NCBI GenBank assembly: GCA_001566295.1
Contig: KQ964263.1
Coordinates: 515,862-579,861, forward strand
Reading direction: 5' to 3'
Origin: Microdochium bolleyi
Taxonomy: Eukaryota > Ascomycota > Sordariomycetes > Xylariales > Microdochiaceae
Length of the DNA: 64,000 nucleotides
The notes beneath the pieces are model-generated. The model had not been told where the DNA came from. It saw only the letters and a program-made list of their open reading frames with translations, and made no database searches. Made by a program: the position numbers and the translations under genes. Shown one piece after another: positions 33,469 through 45,297 of the stretch (position 1 is its first letter; the number at the start of each line of letters is the position of its first letter).

Positions 33469-36400
33469 AATGTCGGGTGACGCGCGTGGGTGCCTCGCAT
33501 GGGTGTCTCTCTGAAACAGTACGCACAAACTGAGGAAGCTCCGCTCCAACCAGATTCCTGGGTCGCGGCGGAGAGCCCAAGCCAGGGAATCGACGTAAGA
33601 CGACATACGTCCCGCGGGTGCGGTGCGGCAGGCTAGGCGAAGCCTTGCGGCAGGAGAGAACACTGCCAGAAGGCTCCTGGAAGCATTCTTGAACTTTTTC
33701 TCCTGCGCGGAGCCGATGCAGATATCCGGTGCGGGCCCGCGGGAGTGTGCATGTGAAAAGGGCAGGGCAAGCCGAGAGGTTTGAGGCACAAGTGGGCATA
33801 TATGGGACGAGGAGCTGGCATCGATAATCACACGGATGCTTTGTGGGACACGGTCGAGCAGCCCCTCGTCATGCGAGATGAGCCTCGGCTGCGTGCATCC
33901 ATGCACGCTCTCGGGGCCGAATCTGTGTGGCACCCCCTTCAGTCAGAGGAAGGGTTACCAGGAGCAAGCTCCGAGAGCGGGTGTGTGCGGGGTCAGAGGT
34001 CTCAGATCTGTGATAGGCGAGACTGTTTCTCAATGTAACAAGAGAGTATAGACCTTGCGAGCCTATCGAAAGTTTTGTGCTGCACAGGGGCAGTCGGCGC
34101 TCTGTCGCCCCATGATCTGATGAGATATGAGGCGAGGAATGTTTCGTAGGTCCATGCTCCTCTCGATTCTTCCACATGAAGTGTGCAGTGCAGGCTGGAA
34201 CGTGGCAGCAGCCAAATTGTGGACTCGGGCCAGCGCCTCAAGGCATGTCAGCTGCCGGGCCGCTTGATGCAGTTAGCAATCACGGGAGGGTGAGGTGGAA
34301 ACCGACTTGCTTTTTTCTTTCAGGCCGGCCCGGGTAGGGTGTGGCGGCCCTGATCGAAATTAAGTGGTCGTATTCTCTCGGCGAAAGCATTGCTGAGCGT
34401 CGGTGTGCATGTCATACGAGATGATCATCCGATGGGGCGATACGTCACATTGGAGATAGAAATAGTACAAAGGGTTAGGTATTGACTTTGGACATTGTGG
34501 TCTCAGATATGCTACAACTGACCAAACTGGTGAGAGGATCCCAGCTCGTCCAAGGCTGGCCAAGGCGAGGCAAGATATGACACCATCAGGACAGGCCGCG
34601 TTCCAACTATGTACAGAGCCGTTGTGGGCTGGGAGGGATACTTGCATGAGTAGATCGGAAGGCTCAACGGGCCTTGACCAGATACCTGGAGCCTCGAGGG
34701 AACTTGTCCGCCAGGATTACCAACATCGAAGTGTCTCAGCAGCACGGACCCAGCATTTCGGTACGGCCTTCGCGCCCTCAGCGTGACTCTATCACAAACC
34801 CCACGCGCTGTCTTGGGGAGGTGCACAATCCAGCCGTGTCTCGGGCCCATGGTGGCGTAAGGCAAATCCCGAGGACCGAATCAAATGGATTTCGGCGGTT
34901 TTGGCCTCTTCCGAGACCTGGTTCACTTCTCGAAGCAAACCCCGGATTCCCCACCTGTGCCCATCGACGTCAAACTTCTAGATGCTTATCTGTAGGATGA
35001 CGCGCGGGATCCAGCGCACGTGCATAGTCTAATCTGACATCACAGGTAGCGATATTGGACAGATAGGAGGAGACGAGCTTACGTATCCCCTTACATTCGG
35101 TAACAAGTCCTCAATGTCGAAGGGGGAGCATAGGCTGTGGATCAAGTACGCCAACCATTCACAAGATTTCCATGGTGGGACAAGGCGCATGTGCTGCTCT
35201 GCGAGGAGCGCTGCTCGGATCCAGCAGCGAATCCAAGGCCGCGGCCCCTTGTAGTACCTTGTAGCCAGCGTGAGACCCGGCCACAATCACGAGGCCGCAC
35301 GGGGGCCGTCAGGCGATGTCTGCCGACGCTGGGCGACTGCTCGTTCACTAATCGGCTACGCCGGCTGCGTGCCACTCGGCCATTTCCAGAACTTCCGAAT
35401 ATAGCCTGCTGCAGCTGCGAGGGGCCCAACGTGCATGCAGGGTGCCTGGGTCACCATGGCATTCTGCCAAAGTGCCCAAGGAGATCGCATCAATGTACAA
35501 TTGGCTCCCGCACTGACCAGTGGGAAGACGCGGAAGTCAGTGGACGCGCAGTCATGAAGCCTTAGGGGAGCAGAGAATCCCGTAAGCCAACTCGACCTGC
35601 AAGAACGTTGTGAGACCTGCGGCCATGAATGCGGAGTCTGCTAAACACTTTTCCGGATAAATGCAAAGTCAGTATAAAGGTGTTGCCACAACAGGCGATG
35701 ATCCTGTTTGAGCATTGGCCAGTCCACTTCCGCGTCACGAAAAGGTCCCCGGAGACGAGAATATGATCCAGCAGCCAACATGCACATGTACCCTGGCGGC
35801 TCTGCAGTTGGCCACCCTGGTCGCACACAGGCACACAGAGCATGGATGATCTACCTATGAGGGCCTCCCCTGCTGAGATGAGGACGGTACGCCTGAATCA
35901 CTAGAGAGGATGGCCTTGAAGCAGCTGTCACTCGCTCTCTGCCCACTTGTGGCGCTGGTGGCCTGGTCGGGCTGCGTCTCGTGTCATGACTAGCCCGACG
36001 AGTCCCTCGGCACGAGTCACGACAGTCAACAATTACCGGGTCGAGCAGCCTCACGATCCACTTCTCATCCTCGGAGACATCTCCACTGTTCCGGTGATTG
36101 GTGACGATGGGTGGACGGCGGGGGATTACCCATAGCAAAGCCGCGTCCCCCTCATTCATCATTCATCATTCCCATGACCTATTGTGTCACTTCTAATCAT
36201 TTCCATTCAAGGGCCCCGATAGGCACCTTTAGAAACGACCCATGCCCGTCTCGCACACTCCATGCAGGATGCAGGGCAGAACATGGGGCATGGGGGGTGG
36301 CGTGCAGGGGCTGGATCGAACTACGTTCACGCGTGTAAGCAAGACGCCGCGGTGCCCCAGCATTGTGTGTGTGTCCGCTACTGCAGGCCTTGCCAAATTC

Positions 36401-36503
36401 CCCGATCCGTGCTCCGCGACAGACCGATCCCGGGGACTGATATGCGGATACTGCGATCGGGAGCATCAAGATCTTGTTGCTCACTCCGTCTTACTTTGTG
36501 CCA

Positions 36504-36519
36504 CCCCCCCCCCCCCCCC
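36504..36519 (+). repeat. Poly-C tract (16 nt)
   Basis: An uninterrupted run of 16 C in the gene-poor region. Its length should be treated as uncertain in any assembly. Confidence 0.85.
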
Positions 36520-37193
36520 TCTTCCCACCTCCGGCCTCCCCGCTCGCCAGTCCCGAGAGGATCTTGTCATACCGCACGGGTTTTATGCAGGTATGCATTG
36601 CATGTACAATATCAGGCTGTTAATTATACGATCGTGGTGATGTATCACGATTTGTTGGCGGCGATCTCCGGTGCAGATGCCGTATTCAAAACAGCATGTG
36701 CCAATTGAGCCGCACACCGGTGAACCACATACCTAAGCCCTGCACTGGCCATCATACGTCATATAAGGAAGATCCGGAACATCGCCCGGGGCAATTATAA
36801 TTGGTGTATGACTACTCACACTACGAAGCAGGATTTTGAATGATTTTTCCATGATTGCGTCCCAGTGGAATGCACAATCTTATGAGCCGAGCCTGTCCGC
36901 CGAGGCCACACCACAGTTGTTTATACTGTTCGTGATCAGAGAGAAATAAATATTGAAATAGCTTCGCAGGATGGAAAGAGGTAGAAACACTTTGATACAG
37001 AGAGACAGACAAAATATCAATTCCGAGGCTCACTCTCAGGCAATAACCAAATGCCATGACCGAAAAAAGGTAAAAGCACTGGCAAATTAAACAAGAGGAA
37101 CGCCCCCAAACGCACGCACATGATGGAAAAATACGCAGTAGTCGAACATGAGGGAGATGTTAGCCCTGTCCTTAGCACCTTTATACCGCGCGC

Positions 37194-37814
37194 CTAGTGC
37201 CTGTTTTTCCTGCCAGACGACGAAGAAGACGAGGGCTTCTCTTTGCGACGAGACTTGCGGCTCCCGCTGTCCCCAACAGAACTGCCGCTCGCCGTTGCCA
37301 TGGAGCTTTGGCCATCTGTAGACGAGCCTTCGGGGTCTGCAACATCAGCTCTTCGTTAGAATTCTTGAGAACAGCCGGAAAGACCAAATCAGACTGCCCC
37401 GCATCCCGATAGCCCATAGACTCTCGACTCACCGAAAGGCACACACGAGGAGCAACACCCATGCCCGCACGTCCCCGGGCACGCATCAGGAGACCAGCAG
37501 CCCGGGACGGCCGCACTCTCATCGGGAAGAGGCCACTCGCCATCCGCTGCCGCCGCTGGCGCTGGCGCGCTGCACCAGCCGAGCTCGTTGGGGCCCTGGC
37601 CGCACTGGCAGCATAACCAGGCGCCGCCGAGCGTCTTGAAGGCGCACAACTGCAGCGAGCAGTGCTTCCCGACGGACTGCACGGGGTAGTAGTTGGGGCT
37701 CCGGCACGGGCCGATCTGGAAGCCCGTCGACGGGTCGAAAGGCGCCTTGGGGCAGAACATCCACTTGACCGACATGTGCGAGCACGGGTGCATCTTGGGG
37801 TGTCCGTGACACAT
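37194..37814 (-). CDS. Small Cys-rich protein of unknown function
   Basis: Two exons (37814-37433 and 37336-37194) join in frame to 174 aa. The 96-bp intron has donor GTGAGT, a CTAACG branch-type site and acceptor GCAG. The first 127 residues contain about 18 cysteines and several His (MCHGHPKMHPCSH, CCQCGQG, CGHGCCSSC), arranged as CxxC-like pairs that may bind metal or form disulfides. There is no signal peptide, so an intracellular zinc-binding role is as likely as secretion. The second exon encodes a Ser-rich, Lys/Arg-rich tail ending in GRKNRH, resembling a nuclear-localisation tail. Similar short proteins beginning with CHGHP occur among Sordariomycete hypotheticals as far as I recall; no function is known to me. 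It is the only supported gene in a 10-kb gene-poor interval. Confidence 0.8.
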
Positions 37815-37994
37815 TACTGCGAGCTTCTGAACTTCCTGGCCTAAAAGCTGGAAAGGGGAAAGGGAAGGGCGAGGTGCGGCCTTGTCAGTGGGCCTTGGGG
37901 AATCGCAAGCAGGGGCGGGCCGCTAATAAAGGTGTGACTGGCACAGCCGTTCAGCTGAGAACACCAGGGGCCTGTCTCTTCGATCTGGTGTCTA

Positions 37995-37996
37995 TG

Positions 37997-38028
<32 letters not shown>
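37995..38028 (+). repeat. (GT)n microsatellite
   Basis: A GT repeat of about 17 units with one CG interruption, ~180 bp upstream of the Cys-rich gene start. Confidence 0.9.
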
Positions 38029-39520
38029 AATGTTTGCCGAGTCTCCGATAGAGCAAAAGAAGCTCTGCGAGTTCTGGTACCTGGCTAGGGCTGCTGTTTC
38101 AAGGAAGAAGGAAAAATTTAACGGGTAGCTTCGCAATGCTGTTCGTTCTTGCAGTCGCCGCTCACTCACGCGGCGATGTATGTGGAAAGACGGCGATTTG
38201 TGAGGTGCCGGGGCTCCTGGACCCCTCCCACGGGAATGTGACAGCTATTATACATCCGCGAGATCTTCCGCGGGCGCCCGCATTCGTAGACAAGATCGAT
38301 GGGTCACCATGTCATGGAGCCGCAAGATGGGCATCATCCGAAAGACCCATGCCCCTATTTCTCCAACCCCACCCCCTTCACGGCCGAACATGATGAAGAT
38401 GTCGGGCCCATTCCCGACGCTCATCTTGCTGGAGCTGAGGAAGAAGCAAAACGAGCGTTTCGCCCTGCTCCGTGGCAGGAGATGTTCTATACCCACGATA
38501 CTACCACCCCCCCCGAGATCTGAGTTGACGGTCGGGAGGAGGACGAGAAATGATTCCTCATCACGCTGAGTTGTCCAGCTGGTGTCTTACAATGGCACCA
38601 AGGCACAATGGATCTGGCCCTGCTGTTGTTGCCTGCCCTGGCGCGCGCAGAGAAGAGTGCCAAGATCTTCAGCCACGGAGGAGGTGACGTCCAGTGCACG
38701 CCATACGACCGGCACAAGTTCTCCGGAGGTGTGCTCGTACTTGGTGTGAGAGTGTGACTGTAAATGTAAGCCGAATCGGGCTTGCTGCACGCAGCACTCT
38801 TGATCCATCGGACCGGGGCTCATCGAAGACTGAGCTGGGGGGGAATTGATCGGACCGCTTAGGTGTAAGGCCGTACCGGGGAGCAGGGGTGAGGCCAAGG
38901 AAGCGATGCCGGATCGTGCGCCGGCGGCGGCGCACCCCTCAACAAGTCCCTCTCGTTGTGCGTGCTCATTGGCTCGCGGCCCCTGAATGAGTTGTCGAGG
39001 AGAAGGGAGGAGGGGGGGGTTGAGGAGAAGAGGGGGGTGCGTAGGAGAAGCACACCGCACGAACTGCGCAGGCCGGTGCCCAGATTTCAATCTGCAACCT
39101 GCATCCTCCGTAGGCAAGATTTGCGATCTTGCAATGCCTCGTCTTCTGATACGTTCGCGTGCTTGCGTGCGCCGGTCCCTTGGCGCGTGCCATCCTCGTA
39201 GGTTGCCCTGATACGCCGTGACAGCCGGGAGAAAGTCCGCGGCATCCGCACCCATAGCCAACCCCTGCCGTTGTCAAGAGACCGCATCTTGGACAAAGGT
39301 GCATGCAGGAGTCCCGGGGACCAGGTGCCGGTCCTTTCCTGCGTCCCACACACTAGCGCGCACCAGTTGGTCCGCTGCTTCGTTCCGTAGAATCTCCCAT
39401 CCGTCTTTGCTTTTCGACCAAGTCCTGGCTGGACAGCCCACAGCTTCTCCTTCGTCGCGAGAAGCAAGGCTTCATGACGGGCTGTCCTGCCGAGCACTGC
39501 CATGGCTGACAAGCAGGCCG

Positions 39521-39550
39521 CTTGGCTTGGCTTGGCTTGGCTCGGCTTGC
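39521..39550 (+). repeat. CTTGG pentanucleotide repeat
   Basis: Four perfect CTTGG units are followed by CTCGG and CTTGC. The repeat is intergenic. Confidence 0.9.
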
Positions 39551-41576
39551 CTGACCCAAACATTCGAGGGGCACGCACGCAACCAGGATCCTCCAAGATG
39601 ACGCTTTGGTGTGCCGCACCCCCAAGCCTCAGCCAGTCGGGGCGTGATAAGAGTCGCACCAGCCAGGGGGTAAGATGCCTTCCCCCCCTGAGTGTTGTCG
39701 GAGTTTTGCCCGGCACTGTAGCCAATTGGCGACCGCCGCTTCCAAGTTCGATCCGGGCCGGCCTTCGATCTGCGCCCGATCAGACCATCTGGGCAGTCTA
39801 CCTTCGATTCGTAAGCCGAATTTGCGATAACGAATTCACTTACGCCTTGCCTGGATGGAGCGATGGCGTAGCCCATTGGTGGTGTGACAGCTGAACGCCC
39901 CAGCATGTGGCGGGCACCCATGTTGTGTTTGGTTGCTTTGCTCATGCCTGGCTGGCCCAAGAGCTATGAAAGCAGAGATTCGACTCTACCAGTAGTGAAT
40001 GCATGCCATTGCATCGCTCGCTTCTGAGCCTCTAATTCGCCGTCCGACACTGTGATAGCAAGACAACGTCGACCCTTCGCTGTGCTTGCCCACTTGTGAA
40101 GTGCTTCAGCTTATGGGATAGTGCCAGAATACACGAAGACATTGCAGACTCAAGCGCATCTCGTTCTCATCATGGACTGGTTGGCATCCCGCGCCTGTCC
40201 TCCTTACAGCACGGCACACCTCGCGGGCGACTGCGAATGCGGCGACCCTCTCAGGAGACTATAAAGTCCTGCGCGTCGGATGCTTGACCCTTGGGACCAG
40301 CACAAGTGTCATCCAAAGGCTTCACTACATCATATGACTTCCAAAACTAGCTCAAGGTCCAGTTCGACTCGTACATGAAATTTTAACCAGCGCGTGCGAT
40401 GGACCTTGCATATCGTACTGATTATGACCACTTACCGATCATCCTCCAACAGAGCTCGAGCTAGTCGTAGTCGTGGCTAGAAAGCCCGGACGTCTAATCG
40501 ATGAGACCCAATGCGCTCGTTGTTACTGCATACGACCCAGAGAACACCAAGTAACCTATTGCACCTACTCAGAGGGGGTCAGGGGTATGTGAGTAGGATG
40601 GCGAACAACAGCTCCTTTATGTTTGAACCCCTCTTCAAACATCGAGGCTTGCTACTTCCCGCATTAGGAAAGCCCCGCCGGCCGCGATGGTGCGCCTCGC
40701 TGGCCAAGTCGGCTGGAATGCGGTCGGCGCGCTAGTGCTTGGACGACGACGAAAGAATAACGGGCCGGTGGATGACAAGCTTTTTGCACCCGCACATGGG
40801 CCCAGCCTCAAAATGTCATGATCAAGTACGTATGTGCAAGTAGCAACCAACACGGCAGATGGAACCGATGGAACACCCGAGAGACAACGCGGCCCGCAAC
40901 ACAGGAAGCAGAAGCAGGCCACCAGCAGACCGCCACAGGTCGGCTGGGTGTTTTGAGATGCATACAAGCACTGAACAGGGGCAGGAAGTCATGTCGCGCA
41001 AAGGTTCGTGCGACAAATTCTCGAAAGTCTTGCCGTTCGGGCCGTGGGAAAGTTCTTGGTGATGAGGCTTGCGATAGACACTACCGCACGTGGGCCGTTG
41101 ACTAAAGTCCTTAGCGACCGTGCTTCTGCCGCTTCCGTACTTTAACTGGGGTTAACATGCGTCGAAGTCTGCCATGCAGGGTAGTCTTTTATCCACATTC
41201 CAGTCTAGACACCCACACCGGCCCGCCTGGGAAGGACGCCTCACCACCACTGCTCGGTCACTCTAAGGGGGGCCACTGACGACATGGCCTTCTTTGCGCG
41301 TTCTGCCGGTCCGCGACTCAAGCAAGGCGCACTAAATGGCGGGAAACTGAGACATTCTGCACAAAGTTAGCAACAAACTCGGACAAGGCGCAAACCCTTC
41401 TCCGTGGACGTTAACGATGGGTGGGCGAATCTATCGTTTATAACAAGCATCACAATGCCACGAGTGAATTCTTCGAGGCCAGAAACCTTCATCCCATTCA
41501 GGGCAACGATCGTCAACACGACTAGCTTTCTAGAGCTTCCTTCTCGAGTCGACCCCTCTGCCCGGGCACGTTCGCG

Positions 41577-44315
41577 ATGCGTATACACTTCTTGGCCTCG
41601 ACGGCCATGGCCTTGGCAAGCATAGCGGCTGGGCAGTCCATATATCACGGCAACGGCTTCGTCGGGAAAGATGTCGACATGTTTCGACCTCCGTGTGCGT
41701 CGGCATGCCGTGATGCATTGTCGAAATATCGCCTCTCGTGCTCGACTCTGCCACCTTTCGCTAATGCTTCCAGCTCGGATCGAAATCTTAGAGCAGCCCA
41801 GGCCATACGAGGTAGGGCCTCCTCGCCTGGTGGACTGGTCATGTTCGAGACATCACCGGAGTGCTACGCCAGCGATCCGGGTTTTCTTCAGAGCACAGCG
41901 TATTGCATCCACGCCCGCTGTGAGTCGGATGCGAGCATCACGCAGGCCGTGCTTGAGGACTGGTGGGCATCTTATCTCGTTGGTCGATCACCGTCACAGC
42001 CCAAACCGGCTGTTTCGTACGGCGCCGCTCTCTACCAGACAGTGACGGAGTCGCAGTGGGCAGTCATCAGCGAGGAGGACGTTCTGAACAGGACCACGCT
42101 GGCGAGGGACGATATCTACCTTGCCCTGTACAATGCGGAGTACCACCTTGAGCTCTCCAAGGAGAGAAACGTTGATTTTGGGTGAGCTGGTAATGCCAAG
42201 ATGCTATACCAAGACGGAGACCTCACTCATGCTAACAACACTTGATTGATTCATAGACTGGCCCTGTTTATCTCGGGCCTCGCCATCCCCGTCGCCATAT
42301 CGTGGCTACGCTTCGTCCCGTTTCCAAGCCGCATCGCGACTCGCTTCAGCGCTACCTTCATCGACCCCCCCGTGTTCGGCCGTCGTCACCGCGAGCCCAT
42401 CGGCGGCGCCTTCCTCATGCCGACGAGGGGCCAGGCCATATTCATCATCTACCTCGTCGCCGTCAACGCGATCTTCTGCTGTGTCGGCTACACTACCACA
42501 ACTTCTCCCTCTCTGTCCTCCACCAGGGGCCAGCCCAACACATTCTTCCCGACCCCCAAGACCGAGCTCCTGACCTACATTGCCAGCCGCACCGGCGTCC
42601 TCTCCTTTGCCAACATCCCGCTCCTCATAGCCTACTCCAGCCGCAACAACCCACTCCTCCTGCTCCTCACGGACTGGTCGCACTCGACATACCTCCTGCT
42701 GCACCGCTACATCGCGCTCATCGCGACCGGCCAGGCCCTCGCGCACACCGCGCTGTACGTCTACCTCAACCACGGCGCGGGCGCGTTTCCCGCCATCACA
42801 ACGGCACGCTTCTGGATCTGGGGCGTCGCCTGCACGGGCGCGATGGTCCTGCTCGCCGGGCCCGCGAGCTTCCTTCCCTTGCGGAGGCGCTGCTACGAGG
42901 TCTTCCTCGCGCTGCATGTCTGGCTCGCCGCGCTCGTGCTCGTCGCGGGGTACCTGCACGTGTGGTACCGGTCTCCGGGAGCGTCGGCGGCGCGGGACAG
43001 CGAGGGCTGGATCGTGTGCCTGGCCGTCCCGATATGGGCTGCCGAGAGGGTGCTACGGGTGCTGCGGCTCGCGAGGCACGGGGTGCGGCGGGCGAGGGTG
43101 TCGCTTGTGGTGGACGAGGCTCGGGATGGGGAAGGGGCTGAGTATGTCCGTGTTGACATCCCCGGTGTCGTCGCGACGGGGAATGCATACCTGTACTTCC
43201 CGACACTGAGCTGGCGGGTCTGGGAGAACCATCCGTTCTCTGTCGCCGGGAACATGCTGCCCGCTGATCCTGCTGCTAGTAGCGGCAGCGGCGAGATCCA
43301 GGTGCACTGCACCTGTGGGAAGGGCAGCAATAGCAGCAGCGGCTATGACAGCAGTAGTAGCCCGACGGAAAGCAGCCTCCGCGGGGACGAGTCGGCCGTC
43401 TACATCTCGCCGGTCTCGGCGTGCTACTCAGGACCACACCCCAAGAGCCCCCAATGGGAACCAACCACCCAGACGATGGCGGCACCACCGACCACAACTC
43501 GGCCGATGCACTCTGCGAACAGGAGCTACTTCTACAGCCTCGACGCGGAGAAGTGGCCGGCTTTGATGCCGCCACCCGAGCCAGCCTTGCGAAAGGGCTC
43601 GAGCTATTCATCCTGGTCGGGGCAGACACGACGAGGTAGCATCAGCAGCAGCGTGTACAGCACCGACGTTGTCATTGCACCCCGTCAGAAGGATGATAAA
43701 TATGGAAGCGAAAGGGTGGACCGAAACATGTACTACCAGCGGGGCTCCACGTTCTTCATCCGCGCCTCAGGAGGGATGACCTCTCGCCTGCGCGAGCTCG
43801 CCATCAAGAGCGGCGGCACAGCGACTGCCACGATACCGGTGCTCATCGAGTCCTCGTACGTCCCAGCCTCGCACTCCCAGGTCGTAGCGGTGCCCAACGT
43901 CATCGTCATCGCGGGCGGGGTGGGCATCACTGCCGTCGCGCCCCTGATCCGAGCCCGCACGGGCGGTGCAGCAGGTGGAGGAGGAGGCGGCGGCGGCGGC
44001 GGCGGCGGAGGCCGCACGAGACTGTTCTGGGCCGTGCGGAGCGCTGAGCTGGCGAGGGCCGCATCAGATATACTCGGCAAAGAAGCGTTGGATGAGGGCG
44101 GCAGTGTGCTGGGGCAGGTCGTGGTCGGCGGGAGTGGTGGGAAGAGACTGGACATCCGCGGCATTTTGGACAAAGAGGTACCTAGAGCAGGCAGCGAGAC
44201 GGCTGTCGTTGTCTGCGGGCCGGGGGGGATGGCGGACGAGGTGCGTGCTGTGGTGGGAGAGCTAGCGAGGCAGGGGAGGTTCGTCAGGCTCGTTGATGAG
44301 GCTTTCTCATGGTAG
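41577..44315 (+). CDS. Ferric/metallo-reductase (FRE family)
   Basis: Two exons (41577-42181 and 42257-44315) join in frame to 887 aa. The first ~20 residues form a signal peptide. A luminal/extracellular Cys-rich region follows (residues 35-125). The ferric-reductase membrane domain carries two H-x13-H pairs, H351/H365 and H422/H436, which ligate two hemes. The FAD-binding motif is HPFSVAG at 527. A Ser/Thr-rich insert of ~170 residues separates it from the NADPH part (AGGVGITA near 754 and CGPGG at 855-859). A polyglycine run, encoded by GGC/GGA triplets at 43975-44010, lies within the NADPH domain. The enzyme moves electrons from NADPH across the plasma membrane to reduce external Fe3+ or Cu2+ for uptake. 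I found no GATA-type iron element immediately upstream. Confidence 0.93.
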
Positions 44316-45297
44316 AGGGTGACGGGCTCTGAAATAAGATTTGCCTTCTCTACATTCACACGATACACACTGGCTGGGGAAAAGAATTCTTATGTATAGA
44401 GAAATAGAATAGACCATGAGGAACATAGAATTGAACATGGAATCTTCGTTCCAAGCATGAAGAGGCAGAACGAAGTGATGGAGGATCAAGAGCTCTTGCA
44501 TTCGATAGCATCGCGTGAGGTCACCATTGTAAGACTCGACTGCTGTCCTTCTCCAGCTGGCTGTATGTACTCCGTATGTATATCCGGGTGCCGAATCGGC
44601 CCTGAGATTCATGGTTCACCGCATGTCTCTATATGCGAGAAAAAAAAAATACAGAGACTTTAGCTGTTCACTATGGTCCGTGAGATGCTCGTCATAAAGA
44701 CTGTTCCTCGAGAAATGGCAAGACACAGGCTCGACGACATAAGGTGTAAAATGTGTTGAATCGTCCTCTCACCGGCGTATGAACAGGTTTTCATCTCAGC
44801 CAGTCTGCAATGCAGGACTGGAGCCTTTTGTACCCTTTGGTATCTGTGACATCACTCGACGAGGTGGACGGTCCGTTTATTGCAACACGCTCCACTCTCC
44901 ATGCCCATGCAGACCTTCGAGTAAGTGGCACGAAGTGGTTATGCTGCAAAGCATTCTGTGTCACCTGCCAATAACCTTGACAGATTGGAAATCGTGCCCA
45001 GCATGTGGAGAGTGGGAAATACGAAGACAGGGGTGCCGCACGGCATTGATCGCCACCACGCATTGCTCCATCTCATTTCCCAGCTCAGTCACAGCGCAGA
45101 AATACGAGAAAAGTTGCGGACACTGCCGCGCCGATCTCAACGGTCGGACCCCGGGCTGCTCTATAAGGCTGGCAGCACCCGGGATGAGTAACGCTTGGTA
45201 GCACGCCGGTAGATCTCAGCATCGCTCATTTCGACGAGCTGCACACTCGTTCTTCATCGGAAAGTGCGCTGCCGTACCGCAAGGGACCTCGTATCAC
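44316..45297. other. Intergenic, promoter of the subtilase
   Basis: It contains a GTACTCCGTA motif at 44567-44576 and a TATAAG element at 45162-45167. No gene is evident. Confidence 0.6.
45162..45167 (+). promoter_or_regulatory. TATA-like element of the subtilase gene
   Basis: TATAAG lies 136 bp upstream of the ATG at 45298, a spacing similar to other starts in this window. Confidence 0.4.

Larger units (their letters stand above)
31537..37193. other. Gene-poor region
   Basis: I find no convincing gene in 5.7 kb. Features seen are a perfect 12-bp palindrome CCTACGCGTAGG at 31937-31948, a 12-G run at 33457-33468 and a 16-C run at 36504-36519. Open frames at 32912-33415 (minus) and 32922-33245 (plus) overlap each other without domain character. 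Transposon relics or non-coding RNA genes cannot be excluded by eye. Confidence 0.55.
37815..41576. other. Gene-poor region
   Basis: These 3.8 kb contain a GT microsatellite (37995-38028) and a CTTGG pentanucleotide repeat (39521-39550). Several medium open frames overlap on the minus strand between 38587 and 39725, but their residues look random (Arg/Ser/Pro/Gly-rich, no conserved motif). No gene is supported. Confidence 0.55.

Noticed and set aside
36300..36360. tRNA-like patch on the minus strand with TTCGATCC and a Ser/Val-like anticodon loop
   Set aside because: T-stem and acceptor stem do not pair and the anticodon stem has a closing mismatch.
38587..39725. Three overlapping minus-strand open frames up to 224 codons
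   Set aside because: Composition is random-like (Arg/Pro/Ser/Gly), frames overlap each other, and no splice arrangement gives a recognisable protein.
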